From the NCBI GenBank assembly GCA_027295505.1, contig JAPUKU010000198.1, forward strand, positions 1 to 52,030: a stretch of 52,030 nt of DNA. Direction: 5' to 3'. This DNA is from Acidobacteriota bacterium (lineage in GTDB: Bacteria; Acidobacteriota; Polarisedimenticolia; JAPUKU01). Positions 43,869 through 51,271 of the stretch are shown piece by piece. Each line of letters opens with the position of its first letter. Position 1 is the first letter of the stretch. A program made the translations under genes and the position numbers. Below the pieces are notes generated by a model. The model was not told where the DNA came from, searched no databases, and was given only the letters and a program-made list of their open reading frames with translations.

Positions 43869-44840
43869 CTACGAAGCGGGATCCGTGATTGGCGCACTGT
43901 CGGGCGCTGGCGGCGGCGCCTTGAGATCGTCGGCTGACTTGAGCAACGAGTTGATACGGAAGTTGTTGACGAGAAAAATCGTCTCCTTTCCGTCCCGGCG
44001 CAGATGGCGCTGGGATCGGTCGTTCTCTGTTCCAATCTCGAGCGTATGAACAGTGCCATCCCGCAGCTTGAACTCGATCATCGCGAAAGGAACATCGAAC
44101 CCTGCCTCGACCTCGCTGGCGTCATCGGCGAAATCATCCGCCTTCAGCATCGCCAGTGAGTTGCGCAGCACCTCCACCTCGCTGCGCACGGCGGGCGCTG
44201 AACTCGGCTCGGTCAGGGTCCAGTTACCGCCGGTGTCGACTTCCAGAGCCACCGGCTGCTCTTCCTTCTCCCACTTCACGTGGGTGATGTCGACACTGGA
44301 CAGCCGGAAAATTGCCTTGTCCCGCCACTGGCGCGGGCTGGGGCGCACGAAGAGGCGGCGCAGGGGCTCGTCCATCAGGTAGACGGCATCGGAGTCCTCG
44401 GGACGGACATAGGTGCTCGTGAAGTCGGGGCCCGTCTTGCCGATGAAGAAGCTAGCCAGAACAGCGCTCCCCTCACCGGACACGAGCACCGTGAGCCCGG
44501 TCTCAGGATCTACCTCGAAGATTCCGCGCTTCTCGGGGTTTTCCGAAACTTTCCGCCCAGTCCTGGCCTGGGCGAGAAAATCGAGGATGCCCTCGACACC
44601 GTCCGGGTCGGCGGGGAAATCCCCCTCCGCGGGCACTTTCCAGCCATCCGCGCTTTTCTCCAGAACGATGCCTTCCTCGTCCTTGCCGCTGACCTCGATC
44701 TTCAGGGCACGATCGCGATCGAAAGCTACAAACAGAAGGTTGTCACCAGCGCCCGGAACGGAACGGTTCTCCAGCAGGGAAAGGATCAGGCCCAGGCCCA
44801 CCAATACGCCGCCCAGGATCATCCAGGTACGCACCTTCAT
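43869..44840 (-). CDS. DUF4340 domain protein of the Gld-like ABC operon
   Basis: 323-residue protein with one N-terminal membrane helix (about residues 5-22) and a long soluble part that should lie in the periplasm. The DUF4340 pattern is visible as repeated units of a beta-rich domain: VSGKDEEGIVLEKSADGWKVPAEGDFPADPDGVEGILDFL near residues 50-89 and, later, LEVDTGGNWTLTEP and FDVPFAMIEFKLRDGTVHTLEIG. Such proteins are found beside GldG-like proteins in many phyla; the exact job is unknown. It begins ten bases after the GldG-like stop with GAGGTTC upstream and ends the operon. It ends in TAG. Confidence 0.82.
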   Translation of the reverse strand: MKVRTWMILGGVLVGLGLILSLLENRSVPGAGDNLLFVAFDRDRALKIEVSGKDEEGIVLEKSADGWKVPAEGDFPADPDGVEGILDFLAQARTGRKVSENPEKRGIFEVDPETGLTVLVSGEGSAVLASFFIGKTGPDFTSTYVRPEDSDAVYLMDEPLRRLFVRPSPRQWRDKAIFRLSSVDITHVKWEKEEQPVALEVDTGGNWTLTEPSSAPAVRSEVEVLRNSLAMLKADDFADDASEVEAGFDVPFAMIEFKLRDGTVHTLEIGTENDRSQRHLRRDGKETIFLVNNFRINSLLKSADDLKAPPPAPDSAPITDPAS

Positions 44841-44850
44841 CGTCTGAACC

Positions 44851-46446
44851 TCAGAACACCTCCACAAGACGCCGCGCCCGGCGCCGGATGAGGGACCATA
44901 CAACTCCGAACAGAATGACCGCGCCCGGCATCACCGCGATGCTGAAAAGCTTGAGCAGTGTCCGGGTTCCCTCGTCCACCGGTCCCAGGGGTCGATCCAG
45001 ACCGCCCCTGGATCGCACGGCGATCAGGTCGGGCCCCAGGGTCAGCCAGTCGACGCTATTGAGCAGGAAGGTCAGGTTGTTCGGGAACATGTTGACAAAG
45101 AAATCGGTCGCCCACCGTGAGCATCCCACAACCACGATCTGCGTATCAGTCGTGGAGGCATCGAGTCGCTCCTGCTGCCCTTCCTGGCCGACGACCACTC
45201 CCAGGGGCGGGTCCTGTCCCTCGAAGTACGATTTGAGCTTCCCGGTTACCGCCACGGCAAGCGGCACCACCCTTTGGTTGCCTGCCATCGCCTGGAACGG
45301 CTGGGTGGGGGCAAGGTTGAAGTACCCCTCCTGCACCCAGGCCTGTTCGGTCGATGAAGCGAGGGTCACCACCTCAGTCGTCTCCGAGGGCAGAGCCTTG
45401 ATGCTGCTGGTCCAGGGAAGCACCAGGGATCCCAGCTCATTGACCACCGGGTTCTCGCGGTCGAATCCGTTCTGGATCACCCGCACCCAGAACGGATATT
45501 CGACCATCACCTGGAAAGCGCCACTGGAGAACGGCGCCCGCGCGCTCGAGACGTCGAGCACGAGATCGCTATGAACCGATACGCCGTAGTGTCTGAGCAG
45601 GTCGTCATAAGACGGCGGACTCGGATAAGCGGTCAGGCTCGCCTGGGGCACCTCGACCGCATCGGCGAGGAACATGGCCCGCTTTCCACGCATCAGGAAC
45701 TGATCGATCTCCCATTTTCCGCGATCCGACAGCATCGGAGAGCCTACCAGCACGAGCGTGCTCACTTCCTCCGGAATGCTCGCCTCCTCGCCCTCGAGCG
45801 AGACGTCGAGCACGCGGTACTGCTGCTCGAGACTGTGGTGCAGAAAGTTGAGGCCGGAAGCCTGATCCGGGTTGCTCGGCGCCACGATTCCGACGGTGAG
45901 GGACTCTGTCGTCGACACCTTGAGAATGGCCGAAGTCAACTGGTACTCCAGATTTGCCGTGGACATACCCAACGGGACGATCTCGCGCCGATCCTCGTAC
46001 ATCACCACGATAGCCATGTAGCCGACCGCGATCCGCGCCTGGTCACGCTCGATGGCCTGCATCTGCACCGGCTGCAGACCAAGCGAGCGGGCGCGTTGCT
46101 CGAGCTCCGGGTTGCCGATGGGGTCGATCCACTCTACGCGTAGCATTCCCTTGGCGTACGCCAGGTATTCTTCGAGGAGATCTCCAACCTGCTGGCGAAT
46201 CCGCATGAACTGCGGCGGTGGCATTTCCCTGTAGTACACGTGAACATTGATGATGTCGTCCAACCGACCCAGGACAGTCCGGCTCGAGCTGCTGAGCGTG
46301 TAAATCTTGTCCTGGGTGAGGTCAAGGCGCGTGAACACACGCATGGCGATACCGTTGAGAAGCAAGAGCCCCACGGCGATCAGGATCACCACGCCGATCG
46401 ACTCGGTGCCGCCTCGCACGCGGCGCTTGCGGCGGCTCACCTCCAT
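44851..46446 (-). CDS. GldG-like ABC-associated membrane protein
   Basis: 531-residue protein of the GldG/ABC-type uncharacterised transport family. An N-terminal membrane helix (about residues 17-38) is followed by RLDLTQDKIYTLSSSSRTVLGRLDD, the opening typical of this family, then a large periplasmic domain (about 60-490) and a C-terminal helix (about 503-522) with a short basic tail. In Bacteroidota GldG works with GldA and GldF in gliding; elsewhere these systems have no established role. The ATG overlaps the permease stop by ten bases, so the complex is made from one operon. Confidence 0.85.
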   Translation of the reverse strand: MEVSRRKRRVRGGTESIGVVILIAVGLLLLNGIAMRVFTRLDLTQDKIYTLSSSSRTVLGRLDDIINVHVYYREMPPPQFMRIRQQVGDLLEEYLAYAKGMLRVEWIDPIGNPELEQRARSLGLQPVQMQAIERDQARIAVGYMAIVVMYEDRREIVPLGMSTANLEYQLTSAILKVSTTESLTVGIVAPSNPDQASGLNFLHHSLEQQYRVLDVSLEGEEASIPEEVSTLVLVGSPMLSDRGKWEIDQFLMRGKRAMFLADAVEVPQASLTAYPSPPSYDDLLRHYGVSVHSDLVLDVSSARAPFSSGAFQVMVEYPFWVRVIQNGFDRENPVVNELGSLVLPWTSSIKALPSETTEVVTLASSTEQAWVQEGYFNLAPTQPFQAMAGNQRVVPLAVAVTGKLKSYFEGQDPPLGVVVGQEGQQERLDASTTDTQIVVVGCSRWATDFFVNMFPNNLTFLLNSVDWLTLGPDLIAVRSRGGLDRPLGPVDEGTRTLLKLFSIAVMPGAVILFGVVWSLIRRRARRLVEVF

Positions 46447-47153
46447 TTGCGGCTCTGCACCGAGCGCGTGTTCAGGAACAGGAAGAACCCGATCAGCGAC
46501 ACGTAGTAGATGATATCGCGCGAGTCGATGACTCCACGCTGGATGCTCTCGAAGTGGGTCTTGGGGCTCAGGGTGGCGAAAAACCCATCGAGAACATCGG
46601 GAATGACAACCAGGAAGATCGGCATCCCCACGATGTACAGGAACAGGCTGGTGAAAAAGGCCAGCAGCAGCGCCACAATCTGGTTCTCGGTGATGCTCGA
46701 GAAGAACACTCCGATGGCAAGAAAAGTGGCCGCCAGAAACAGGCTGCCGAGGTATCCGCCCAGGATCGGCCCCCAGTCTGGATCACCGGAGACGGCGACC
46801 GTGATGGCCACCGGGAACGACAGCCCCAGCGTGAGGCCGATGAACCCGAGGGCTGCCAGAAATTTTCCGGCCACGACCTCGCCATCGGTCAGCGGAAAAG
46901 TCATCAACAGCTCGATGGTCCCCAGCTTCTTCTCCTCCGCCCACAATCGCATGGACACCGCGGGAACGAAGATCATCAGCAGCCACGGCATCCACTGGAA
47001 GTAGCCCCGCATCGAGGCCTCTCCCACGAGAAAGAAGGTGCTCATGAACAACCACCCCGAGACCGCGAGAAAAAGAGTTATGAAGATGTAACCGATCACG
47101 GACGAAAAGTAGGAGCGGAACTCCTTGCGGGCGATCGCCAGGACGTTACGCAT
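46437..47153 (-). CDS. ABC transporter permease, GldF-like
   Basis: 238-residue inner-membrane permease of the ABC-2 type with six hydrophobic segments. The first region MRNVLAIARKEFRSYFSSVIGYIF is typical of the family, as is SMRLWAEEKKLGTIELLMTFPLTDGEVVAGKFLAA near residues 66-100, with the conserved E-x-x-x-GT-E-x-L pattern. Partner of the ATPase encoded just upstream; the two genes overlap by eight bases. Substrate unknown. The C-terminal helix pair ends with FFLFLNTRSVQSRKWR. Confidence 0.88.
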   Translation of the reverse strand: MRNVLAIARKEFRSYFSSVIGYIFITLFLAVSGWLFMSTFFLVGEASMRGYFQWMPWLLMIFVPAVSMRLWAEEKKLGTIELLMTFPLTDGEVVAGKFLAALGFIGLTLGLSFPVAITVAVSGDPDWGPILGGYLGSLFLAATFLAIGVFFSSITENQIVALLLAFFTSLFLYIVGMPIFLVVIPDVLDGFFATLSPKTHFESIQRGVIDSRDIIYYVSLIGFFLFLNTRSVQSRKWR

Positions 47154-48093
47154 GCTTTTCCACCTCCTCGGCCGTCAGCTCCCGGAAAACGTCCTCCAGG
47201 CTCGCGTCCTCGCGGCGCAGCTCCGCGAGAACCAGCCTCTGGTCCACGGCCCAGCGGAACAACACCTCGCCGATATCATCCCTCCCTGCGGTGACCTCGA
47301 AGCGGTGCATTCCGGGGCTCTCTTCCGCCCGGTGGTTCACCCGCGAAACCTCGGGCAGAACGTCCAGAGAAGACTCCACCCTGGCCCGCTCACCCCGCAC
47401 CCGGATCGTGTAGGTTCCTCCTCCTGCGGAGCGCTGCCGCAAGCGCTCGGGTGTATCGCTGGCCACCACCTGGCCGTCCCGGATGATGATGACCCTGTCG
47501 CATGTCATCTCCACCTCGGGCAGGATGTGCGTGCTGAGGATGACCGTCTTCTCGCGCCCGATCTCCCGGATCAGGTTGCGAATCTCCCGGATCTGGTTCG
47601 GATCGAGACCGCTCGTGGGCTCATCGAGGACCAGGACATCGGGATTGTGGATGAGGGTCTGGGCCAGTCCCACGCGCTGGCGATATCCCTTGGATAGCTC
47701 TCCAATGTCCTTGCTGACCACCTTCTCGAGCCCGCAGCGCTCCACCATCTCCCGGATCCGCTGGGTGCGCAGAGCTTTCTGGATACCGCGAATCTCAGCC
47801 ACGTACGACAGATACTCCACGACCCCCATGTCGTCGTACAGCGGCGCGCTTTCGGGCAGGTAGCCAATGCGGCGGCGCACCTCCAAGGACTGGGAGGTCG
47901 TGTCGAACCCGGCCACGGTGGCGGATCCGGAATCCGCAGGCATGTAGCAGGTGATGATGCGCATGGTGGTAGTCTTTCCGGCCCCGTTGGGACCGAGAAA
48001 CCCCACCACCTCGCCGCGGGCGATCTCAAACGACACATCACGCACGGCCCGGGTTGGGCCGAACGATTTGGATAAATTTCTGACCGAGATCAT
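47146..48093 (-). CDS. ABC transporter ATP-binding protein, GldA-like
   Basis: 315-residue ATPase that drives the Gld-like system. Walker A is GPNGAGKTTTMR near residue 35, the signature is LSKGYRQRVGLAQ near residue 133, Walker B is VLVLDEPTSGLDP near residue 152 and the switch histidine is in ILSTHILPEV near residue 190. A C-terminal extension after residue 220 is usual for ABC-2 exporters of this type. It heads the operon ATPase, permease, GldG-like, DUF4340. A strong promoter ends 11 bases before the ATG and there is no Shine-Dalgarno sequence. Confidence 0.92.
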   Translation of the reverse strand: MISVRNLSKSFGPTRAVRDVSFEIARGEVVGFLGPNGAGKTTTMRIITCYMPADSGSATVAGFDTTSQSLEVRRRIGYLPESAPLYDDMGVVEYLSYVAEIRGIQKALRTQRIREMVERCGLEKVVSKDIGELSKGYRQRVGLAQTLIHNPDVLVLDEPTSGLDPNQIREIRNLIREIGREKTVILSTHILPEVEMTCDRVIIIRDGQVVASDTPERLRQRSAGGGTYTIRVRGERARVESSLDVLPEVSRVNHRAEESPGMHRFEVTAGRDDIGEVLFRWAVDQRLVLAELRREDASLEDVFRELTAEEVEKHA

Positions 48094-48104
48094 GCGAGCG
48101 AATT

Positions 48105-48133
48105 ATCCTAATCACGCTCTGGGGCACTGTCAA
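48105..48133 (-). promoter_or_regulatory. Promoter of the Gld-like operon, near-leaderless
   Basis: Perfect TTGACA, a 17-base spacer and TAGGAT, ending 11 bases before the ATG. The leader would be about four or five bases. Confidence 0.75.
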
Positions 48134-48318
48134 GAGCGTCGCGGTTCCGCACACCCGGGGATTCTGAAGCGTGCAAAAATCACACAAGCACCACTAACTC
48201 TCACCCATTCAATCCGTTGCGGCATCCCGGGCGCGGTGGGCTGCGGCGCGGTGTTCAAATTCTGCGCATGACACGGGGTGGTCGAGAGGTCTTCAGGAGG
48301 TCTGAGCTCTCCACTTTT

Positions 48319-48331
48319 GCACTCCAAGTGC
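48319..48331. promoter_or_regulatory. Inverted repeat upstream of the sigma-54 promoter, possible activator site
   Basis: GCACT-CCA-AGTGC lies about 73-85 bases upstream of the predicted sigma-54 start site, the distance at which enhancer-binding proteins often attach. It is flanked by TTTT on both sides. Five-base arms are short, so chance is possible. Confidence 0.35.
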
Positions 48332-48377
48332 TTTTATCACTGATGCTTGCAACATGTCGGATTTCTGGCGATCCAGC

Positions 48378-48392
48378 TGGCACGGAGGTTGC
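48378..48392 (+). promoter_or_regulatory. Sigma-54 (-24/-12) promoter
   Basis: TGGCAC, five bases, then TTGC: an exact match to the sigma-54 core with GG and GC 12 bases apart. The predicted start is near 48404. It points towards the structured leader and the pseudo-receiver/PilZ gene. Transcription from it would require an AAA+ activator, none of which is encoded in the window. Confidence 0.7.
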
Positions 48393-48400
48393 GAAAGGAT

Positions 48401-48573
48401 GAGGTGCGCACCTCTCCCCCAGCGGGGAGAGATCGCTGCCCCCGCTACCCCGACGGGCGCGGCAGCGACAACCACGCCGCCTCACGTTTGAGGCTGTGCC
48501 GCAACTCCGGCCACCCGATCCCTCGGGATCGGCAGGTGGCCGGGGTCTGGCGGCGCATCGAGGGTTGGCGCCG
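48401..48573 (+). ncRNA. Structured leader RNA candidate upstream of the PilZ gene
   Basis: Between the sigma-54 start and the PilZ ribosome binding site, stems follow one another closely. Stem A: 48412-48419 with 48424-48431, eight pairs, loop CAGC. Stem B: 48433-48440 with 48461-48468, eight pairs, plus inner CCCG (48441-48444) with CGGG (48454-48457). Stem C: 48479-48484 with 48489-48494, six pairs, loop CGTT. Stem D: 48507-48515 with 48535-48543, nine pairs, continued by 48516-48521 with 48526-48531 and a CTCG loop. Stem E: 48551-48556 with 48568-48573. A 14-base palindrome at 48401-48414 overlaps A and the start site. No T-tract follows any stem. It does not match the c-di-GMP riboswitch pattern I know. 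It may be a 5' UTR element or a separate small RNA. Confidence 0.45.
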
Positions 48574-48594
48574 GGACGAGTTTAGGACAGAAAC

Positions 48595-49371
48595 ATGGCG
48601 CGCAAAAGTGACAAGCAAGCAGGGACCCGGAGCCAGGAGCGTGGGTCTGCCACATCGCGAGCCGCCCCCTGCGTCGATGGCAGGACGTCCATCCTCGTTG
48701 TTGAAGAGCAGGAGGCGGCGCGTGCCGCCGAAATCTCCTGCTTCGAGCGCATCGGCTGCATCGTGCACTCTGCCGGTGACCTGCAGGAGGCCTTACAGGA
48801 GGCGCGCACCGCCACACTCGATATCGCGCTGGTGAGCGAGGCCTGCCTCGGGGAGGATTCGGGCCAGGCGTGCGAATCGATCCGAGAGGCCTGCGGGCGA
48901 TCCGATCTTCCGGTCGTGCTCATCAGCGACGAGGACGCACCCGAGTCGATTGACCTGAGCCGGGCTCGCGGCTGTTGCGACTATGTGCCGCGGAGCGTTT
49001 CCCAGATGGAACTAGTGCGGCGGGTGGCCAACATCCTGCAGATTCCGCCGCGGCGTTTTCTGCGCACCATGGTGGCGCAGGCCGACACCGATCTTCGCTC
49101 GAAGGTGGAGTATCTCGGGCACTCGCGGGACATCAGCCGTACCGGCATCATGATCGAGACCGACCGGCCGATGGCCATCGATCAGGTGGTGAAGATCAAG
49201 TTCCTGCTACCTCATAGCAACTCGCTCATCAACGCCACCGCAGAGGTCATCCGCGTGCTGCGGAATCCCCTCAGCGGCCAGTACGAGGTCGGCTGCCGGT
49301 TCACCGAGATCACCCCGGCCGCGGAAAAGACGATCACCGATTACCTGCACCACGACACCCGCCGCAGCTGA
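48595..49371 (+). CDS. Degenerate receiver domain fused to a PilZ domain
   Basis: 258-residue cytoplasmic protein. Residues about 30-145 have a CheY-like fold pattern (SILVVEEQEAARAAE, LPVVLISDED, GCCDYVPRSVSQMELVRRV), but the phosphoacceptor site reads IALVSEACLG with no Asp and the conserved Lys is Arg, so it is probably not phosphorylated. Residues about 155-250 form a PilZ domain with both c-di-GMP binding elements, RRFLR and DISRTG, near residues 154 and 179. It would therefore respond to c-di-GMP rather than phosphate. AGGACAG precedes the ATG. Expression appears to come from the sigma-54 promoter about 200 bases upstream, through a structured leader. Confidence 0.82.
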   Translation: MARKSDKQAGTRSQERGSATSRAAPCVDGRTSILVVEEQEAARAAEISCFERIGCIVHSAGDLQEALQEARTATLDIALVSEACLGEDSGQACESIREACGRSDLPVVLISDEDAPESIDLSRARGCCDYVPRSVSQMELVRRVANILQIPPRRFLRTMVAQADTDLRSKVEYLGHSRDISRTGIMIETDRPMAIDQVVKIKFLLPHSNSLINATAEVIRVLRNPLSGQYEVGCRFTEITPAAEKTITDYLHHDTRRS

Positions 49372-49389
49372 GCCCTACCCCCCTTCTCC

Positions 49390-49417
49390 TTGCCTTGCGC
49401 GATCCGGGTCCTAGATT
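49390..49417 (+). promoter_or_regulatory. Promoter of the Ser/Thr kinase gene, leaderless
   Basis: TTGCCT, a 16-base spacer and TAGATT, ending six bases before the ATG at 49424. Transcription would start at the ATG. No Shine-Dalgarno sequence. Confidence 0.6.
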
Positions 49418-49423
49418 TCAATC

Positions 49424-51097
49424 ATGGCCCGGTTTATCTGCCCATCGTGCAGAAATGAACAGACGGTGAGCCTGCCCGCCGCTCCGGGCGGCGGTCCCGT
49501 CCGCATCACCTGCCCCTCCTGCAACCGCACGTTTTCAACGCTCCGAAGCAACACAGCTACGTCCCAGGGCGGATCCGCTACGGCCCCCGCTGCCCCCTCC
49601 GGTCCGGCCGCATCCGGTTCCGGCGTGCCCGGCACCCACATTGGCCCATACGAGATTCTCGGTGTCCTGGGCCGGGGTGGCATGGGAGTCGTCTACAAAG
49701 CGCGCGACGCGGCGCTCGATCGCTACGTGGCTGTGAAGACGCTGTTGCCGGCCCTTGCGGGCGAACGCGATGCGCGCGAGCGTTTCCTGCGCGAAGCGCG
49801 CTCCGCTGCAGCCCTGAACCATCCCAACCTGGCGCAGATTTACTCCATCGGGGATGAGCAGGGCACGCCTTATTTCGCCATGGAGTTCATCGAAGGCGAG
49901 ACTCTCGAGAAGAGGCTCGAGCGGCGTGGCCGCCTCCGTCCGCTCGAGGCGGTGCGGCTCATCCGACAGGTTGCCACCGGGCTGCAGGAGGCGCACCGCA
50001 TACAGCTCATTCACCGGGACATCAAGCCATCGAACCTGATCCTGGCCCGGGACGGAACGCTCAAGATCACGGACTTCGGGCTCGCCAAGCGGGCGGCTGG
50101 CAATGCCTCCCTGCAGATCACCCAGACCGGCGAAGCCATCGGCTCGCCTCAGTACATGTCGCCTGAACAGGTTCGCGGAGCGGAGGTCGATCATCGATGC
50201 GACATCTACTCGCTGGGAGCTACCTTCTTTCACCTGATCACCGGCCGCCCGCCATTCCAGGGGACCAACCCGGTCGAGGTGGCCATGAAGCACCTGCAGG
50301 AGACGGTCCCCTCACCCCGCACCCTGGTCAAGGAGATTTCCTACCCTCTCGCGGGGCTCGTACAGCGCATGCTCCGCAAGCGGCCGGGCGACCGGCCCGC
50401 AGGGTACCCCGTCCTCATCCAGGAACTCGATCGGATCGAGTCACTGGAGACCGGGAAAGCCCAGGAACCGGAAGCCGTGGCCCTCTGGATCAAGGAGCGC
50501 CGGTCCTCTTCGCGGGCAGGCGTCATCGGCTTCCTGGCTCTCTGTCTGGCGGCCGGCTTCATGGGGTTCCGCATGGTGAGAGGCTTCATCGCCGAGCCGG
50601 GAAACCCCGCGCTCGAAAGGAAACAGACCCGCCCCTTCGAGATCGAAGCCACGCAGGCGGATGAGGGCGCCACCGTGAACCAGGATGAAGGCACGCGCAG
50701 CGGCTGGCCGTCCAGGGTACGCGAACGCAATCTGGCTACGAGGCGGGCTCAAGAAGCCCGGCGCCCTCTTGCCGGCGGGAACGGGCGGGGGGGGTCCGGG
50801 ATCCGGAGTCGTCCCGTCGGAGAGGCACGATTGAAGCTGCGCGATCTGGTGCGCAGCTCTCTTCCACCTTCGGGCACCCGGGTCGAGGGGCGCATCGTCA
50901 ACCAGGGCGGAGGCTCCGCCACTAACATCCGTGTCAACCTGAACCTGTACGATGAGAACGAGAACCTGATCGAGTCGAGCGAGATCCGACCCGAACAGGA
51001 GACGATCGAACGGGGTCAGGCCACGAGGTTCGAGGCGGAATTCCCTGACCTTGAGGACGTGGCCCGGGTCGAAGCCGAGCTCAGCTGGACGTATTAG
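49424..51097 (+). CDS. Membrane Ser/Thr protein kinase with N-terminal zinc ribbon and C-terminal FxLYD-like domain
   Basis: 557-residue kinase. The N-terminus has two CPSC knuckles (CPSCRNEQTV and CPSCNRTF), a zinc-ribbon of the MJ0042 type, then a low-complexity linker. The kinase domain spans about residues 76-335: GRGGMGVVYKA (glycine loop), VAVKTL (ATP lysine), IHRDIKPSNL (catalytic loop), ITDFGLAK (metal site) and a GSPQYMSPEQ activation segment. One membrane helix follows (about 364-384), so the remaining 170 residues should be outside the membrane; they end in an FxLYD-like beta domain (RVEGRIVNQGGGSATNIRVNLNLYD). Typical Hanks-type sensor layout. Substrates unknown. The gene has its own leaderless promoter. 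Confidence 0.9.
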   Translation: MARFICPSCRNEQTVSLPAAPGGGPVRITCPSCNRTFSTLRSNTATSQGGSATAPAAPSGPAASGSGVPGTHIGPYEILGVLGRGGMGVVYKARDAALDRYVAVKTLLPALAGERDARERFLREARSAAALNHPNLAQIYSIGDEQGTPYFAMEFIEGETLEKRLERRGRLRPLEAVRLIRQVATGLQEAHRIQLIHRDIKPSNLILARDGTLKITDFGLAKRAAGNASLQITQTGEAIGSPQYMSPEQVRGAEVDHRCDIYSLGATFFHLITGRPPFQGTNPVEVAMKHLQETVPSPRTLVKEISYPLAGLVQRMLRKRPGDRPAGYPVLIQELDRIESLETGKAQEPEAVALWIKERRSSSRAGVIGFLALCLAAGFMGFRMVRGFIAEPGNPALERKQTRPFEIEATQADEGATVNQDEGTRSGWPSRVRERNLATRRAQEARRPLAGGNGRGGSGIRSRPVGEARLKLRDLVRSSLPPSGTRVEGRIVNQGGGSATNIRVNLNLYDENENLIESSEIRPEQETIERGQATRFEAEFPDLEDVARVEAELSWTY

Positions 51098-51184
51098 GTC
51101 TTCAACACGCGAGGCTCGCGCCCACCCTCCTAAGCGGCGGCGGCAGGTTCCTCCCCACAAGCGAAATTTCCCGCCACGGACCCC

Positions 51185-51214
51185 TTGACAGAAACTGGCC
51201 TCCTCGGCCAGAAT
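51185..51214 (+). promoter_or_regulatory. Promoter of argC
   Basis: Perfect TTGACA, an 18-base spacer and CAGAAT as -10. Transcription would start near 51221, inside a cluster of GAATA/TATTC repeats. Confidence 0.55.
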
Positions 51215-51234
51215 ACATAAATATTCGCTGAATA

Positions 51235-51246
51235 GAATATTTATTC
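51235..51246. promoter_or_regulatory. ARG-box-like operator at argC
   Basis: GAAT-ATTT-ATTC matches the core of the arginine repressor box (TGAAT-N4-ATTCA) in both half-sites and spacing, with the outer T and A replaced. Further GAATA and TATTC half-sites lie at 51211, 51222 and 51230, as in tandem ARG boxes. It sits just past the predicted start site, a position suited to repression by ArgR when arginine is plentiful. Confidence 0.5.
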
Positions 51247-51271
51247 GCATCCGATCGAAACCATAACCGTT

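Noticed and set aside
48255-48485. Small minus-strand open frames in the region before the PilZ gene
   Set aside because: They overlap the sigma-54 promoter and hairpin region, have no ribosome binding site and arginine-rich composition.
48401-48573. c-di-GMP type I riboswitch
   Set aside because: Tempting because the next gene is PilZ, but the conserved core pieces of that class were not found; the stems are differently arranged.
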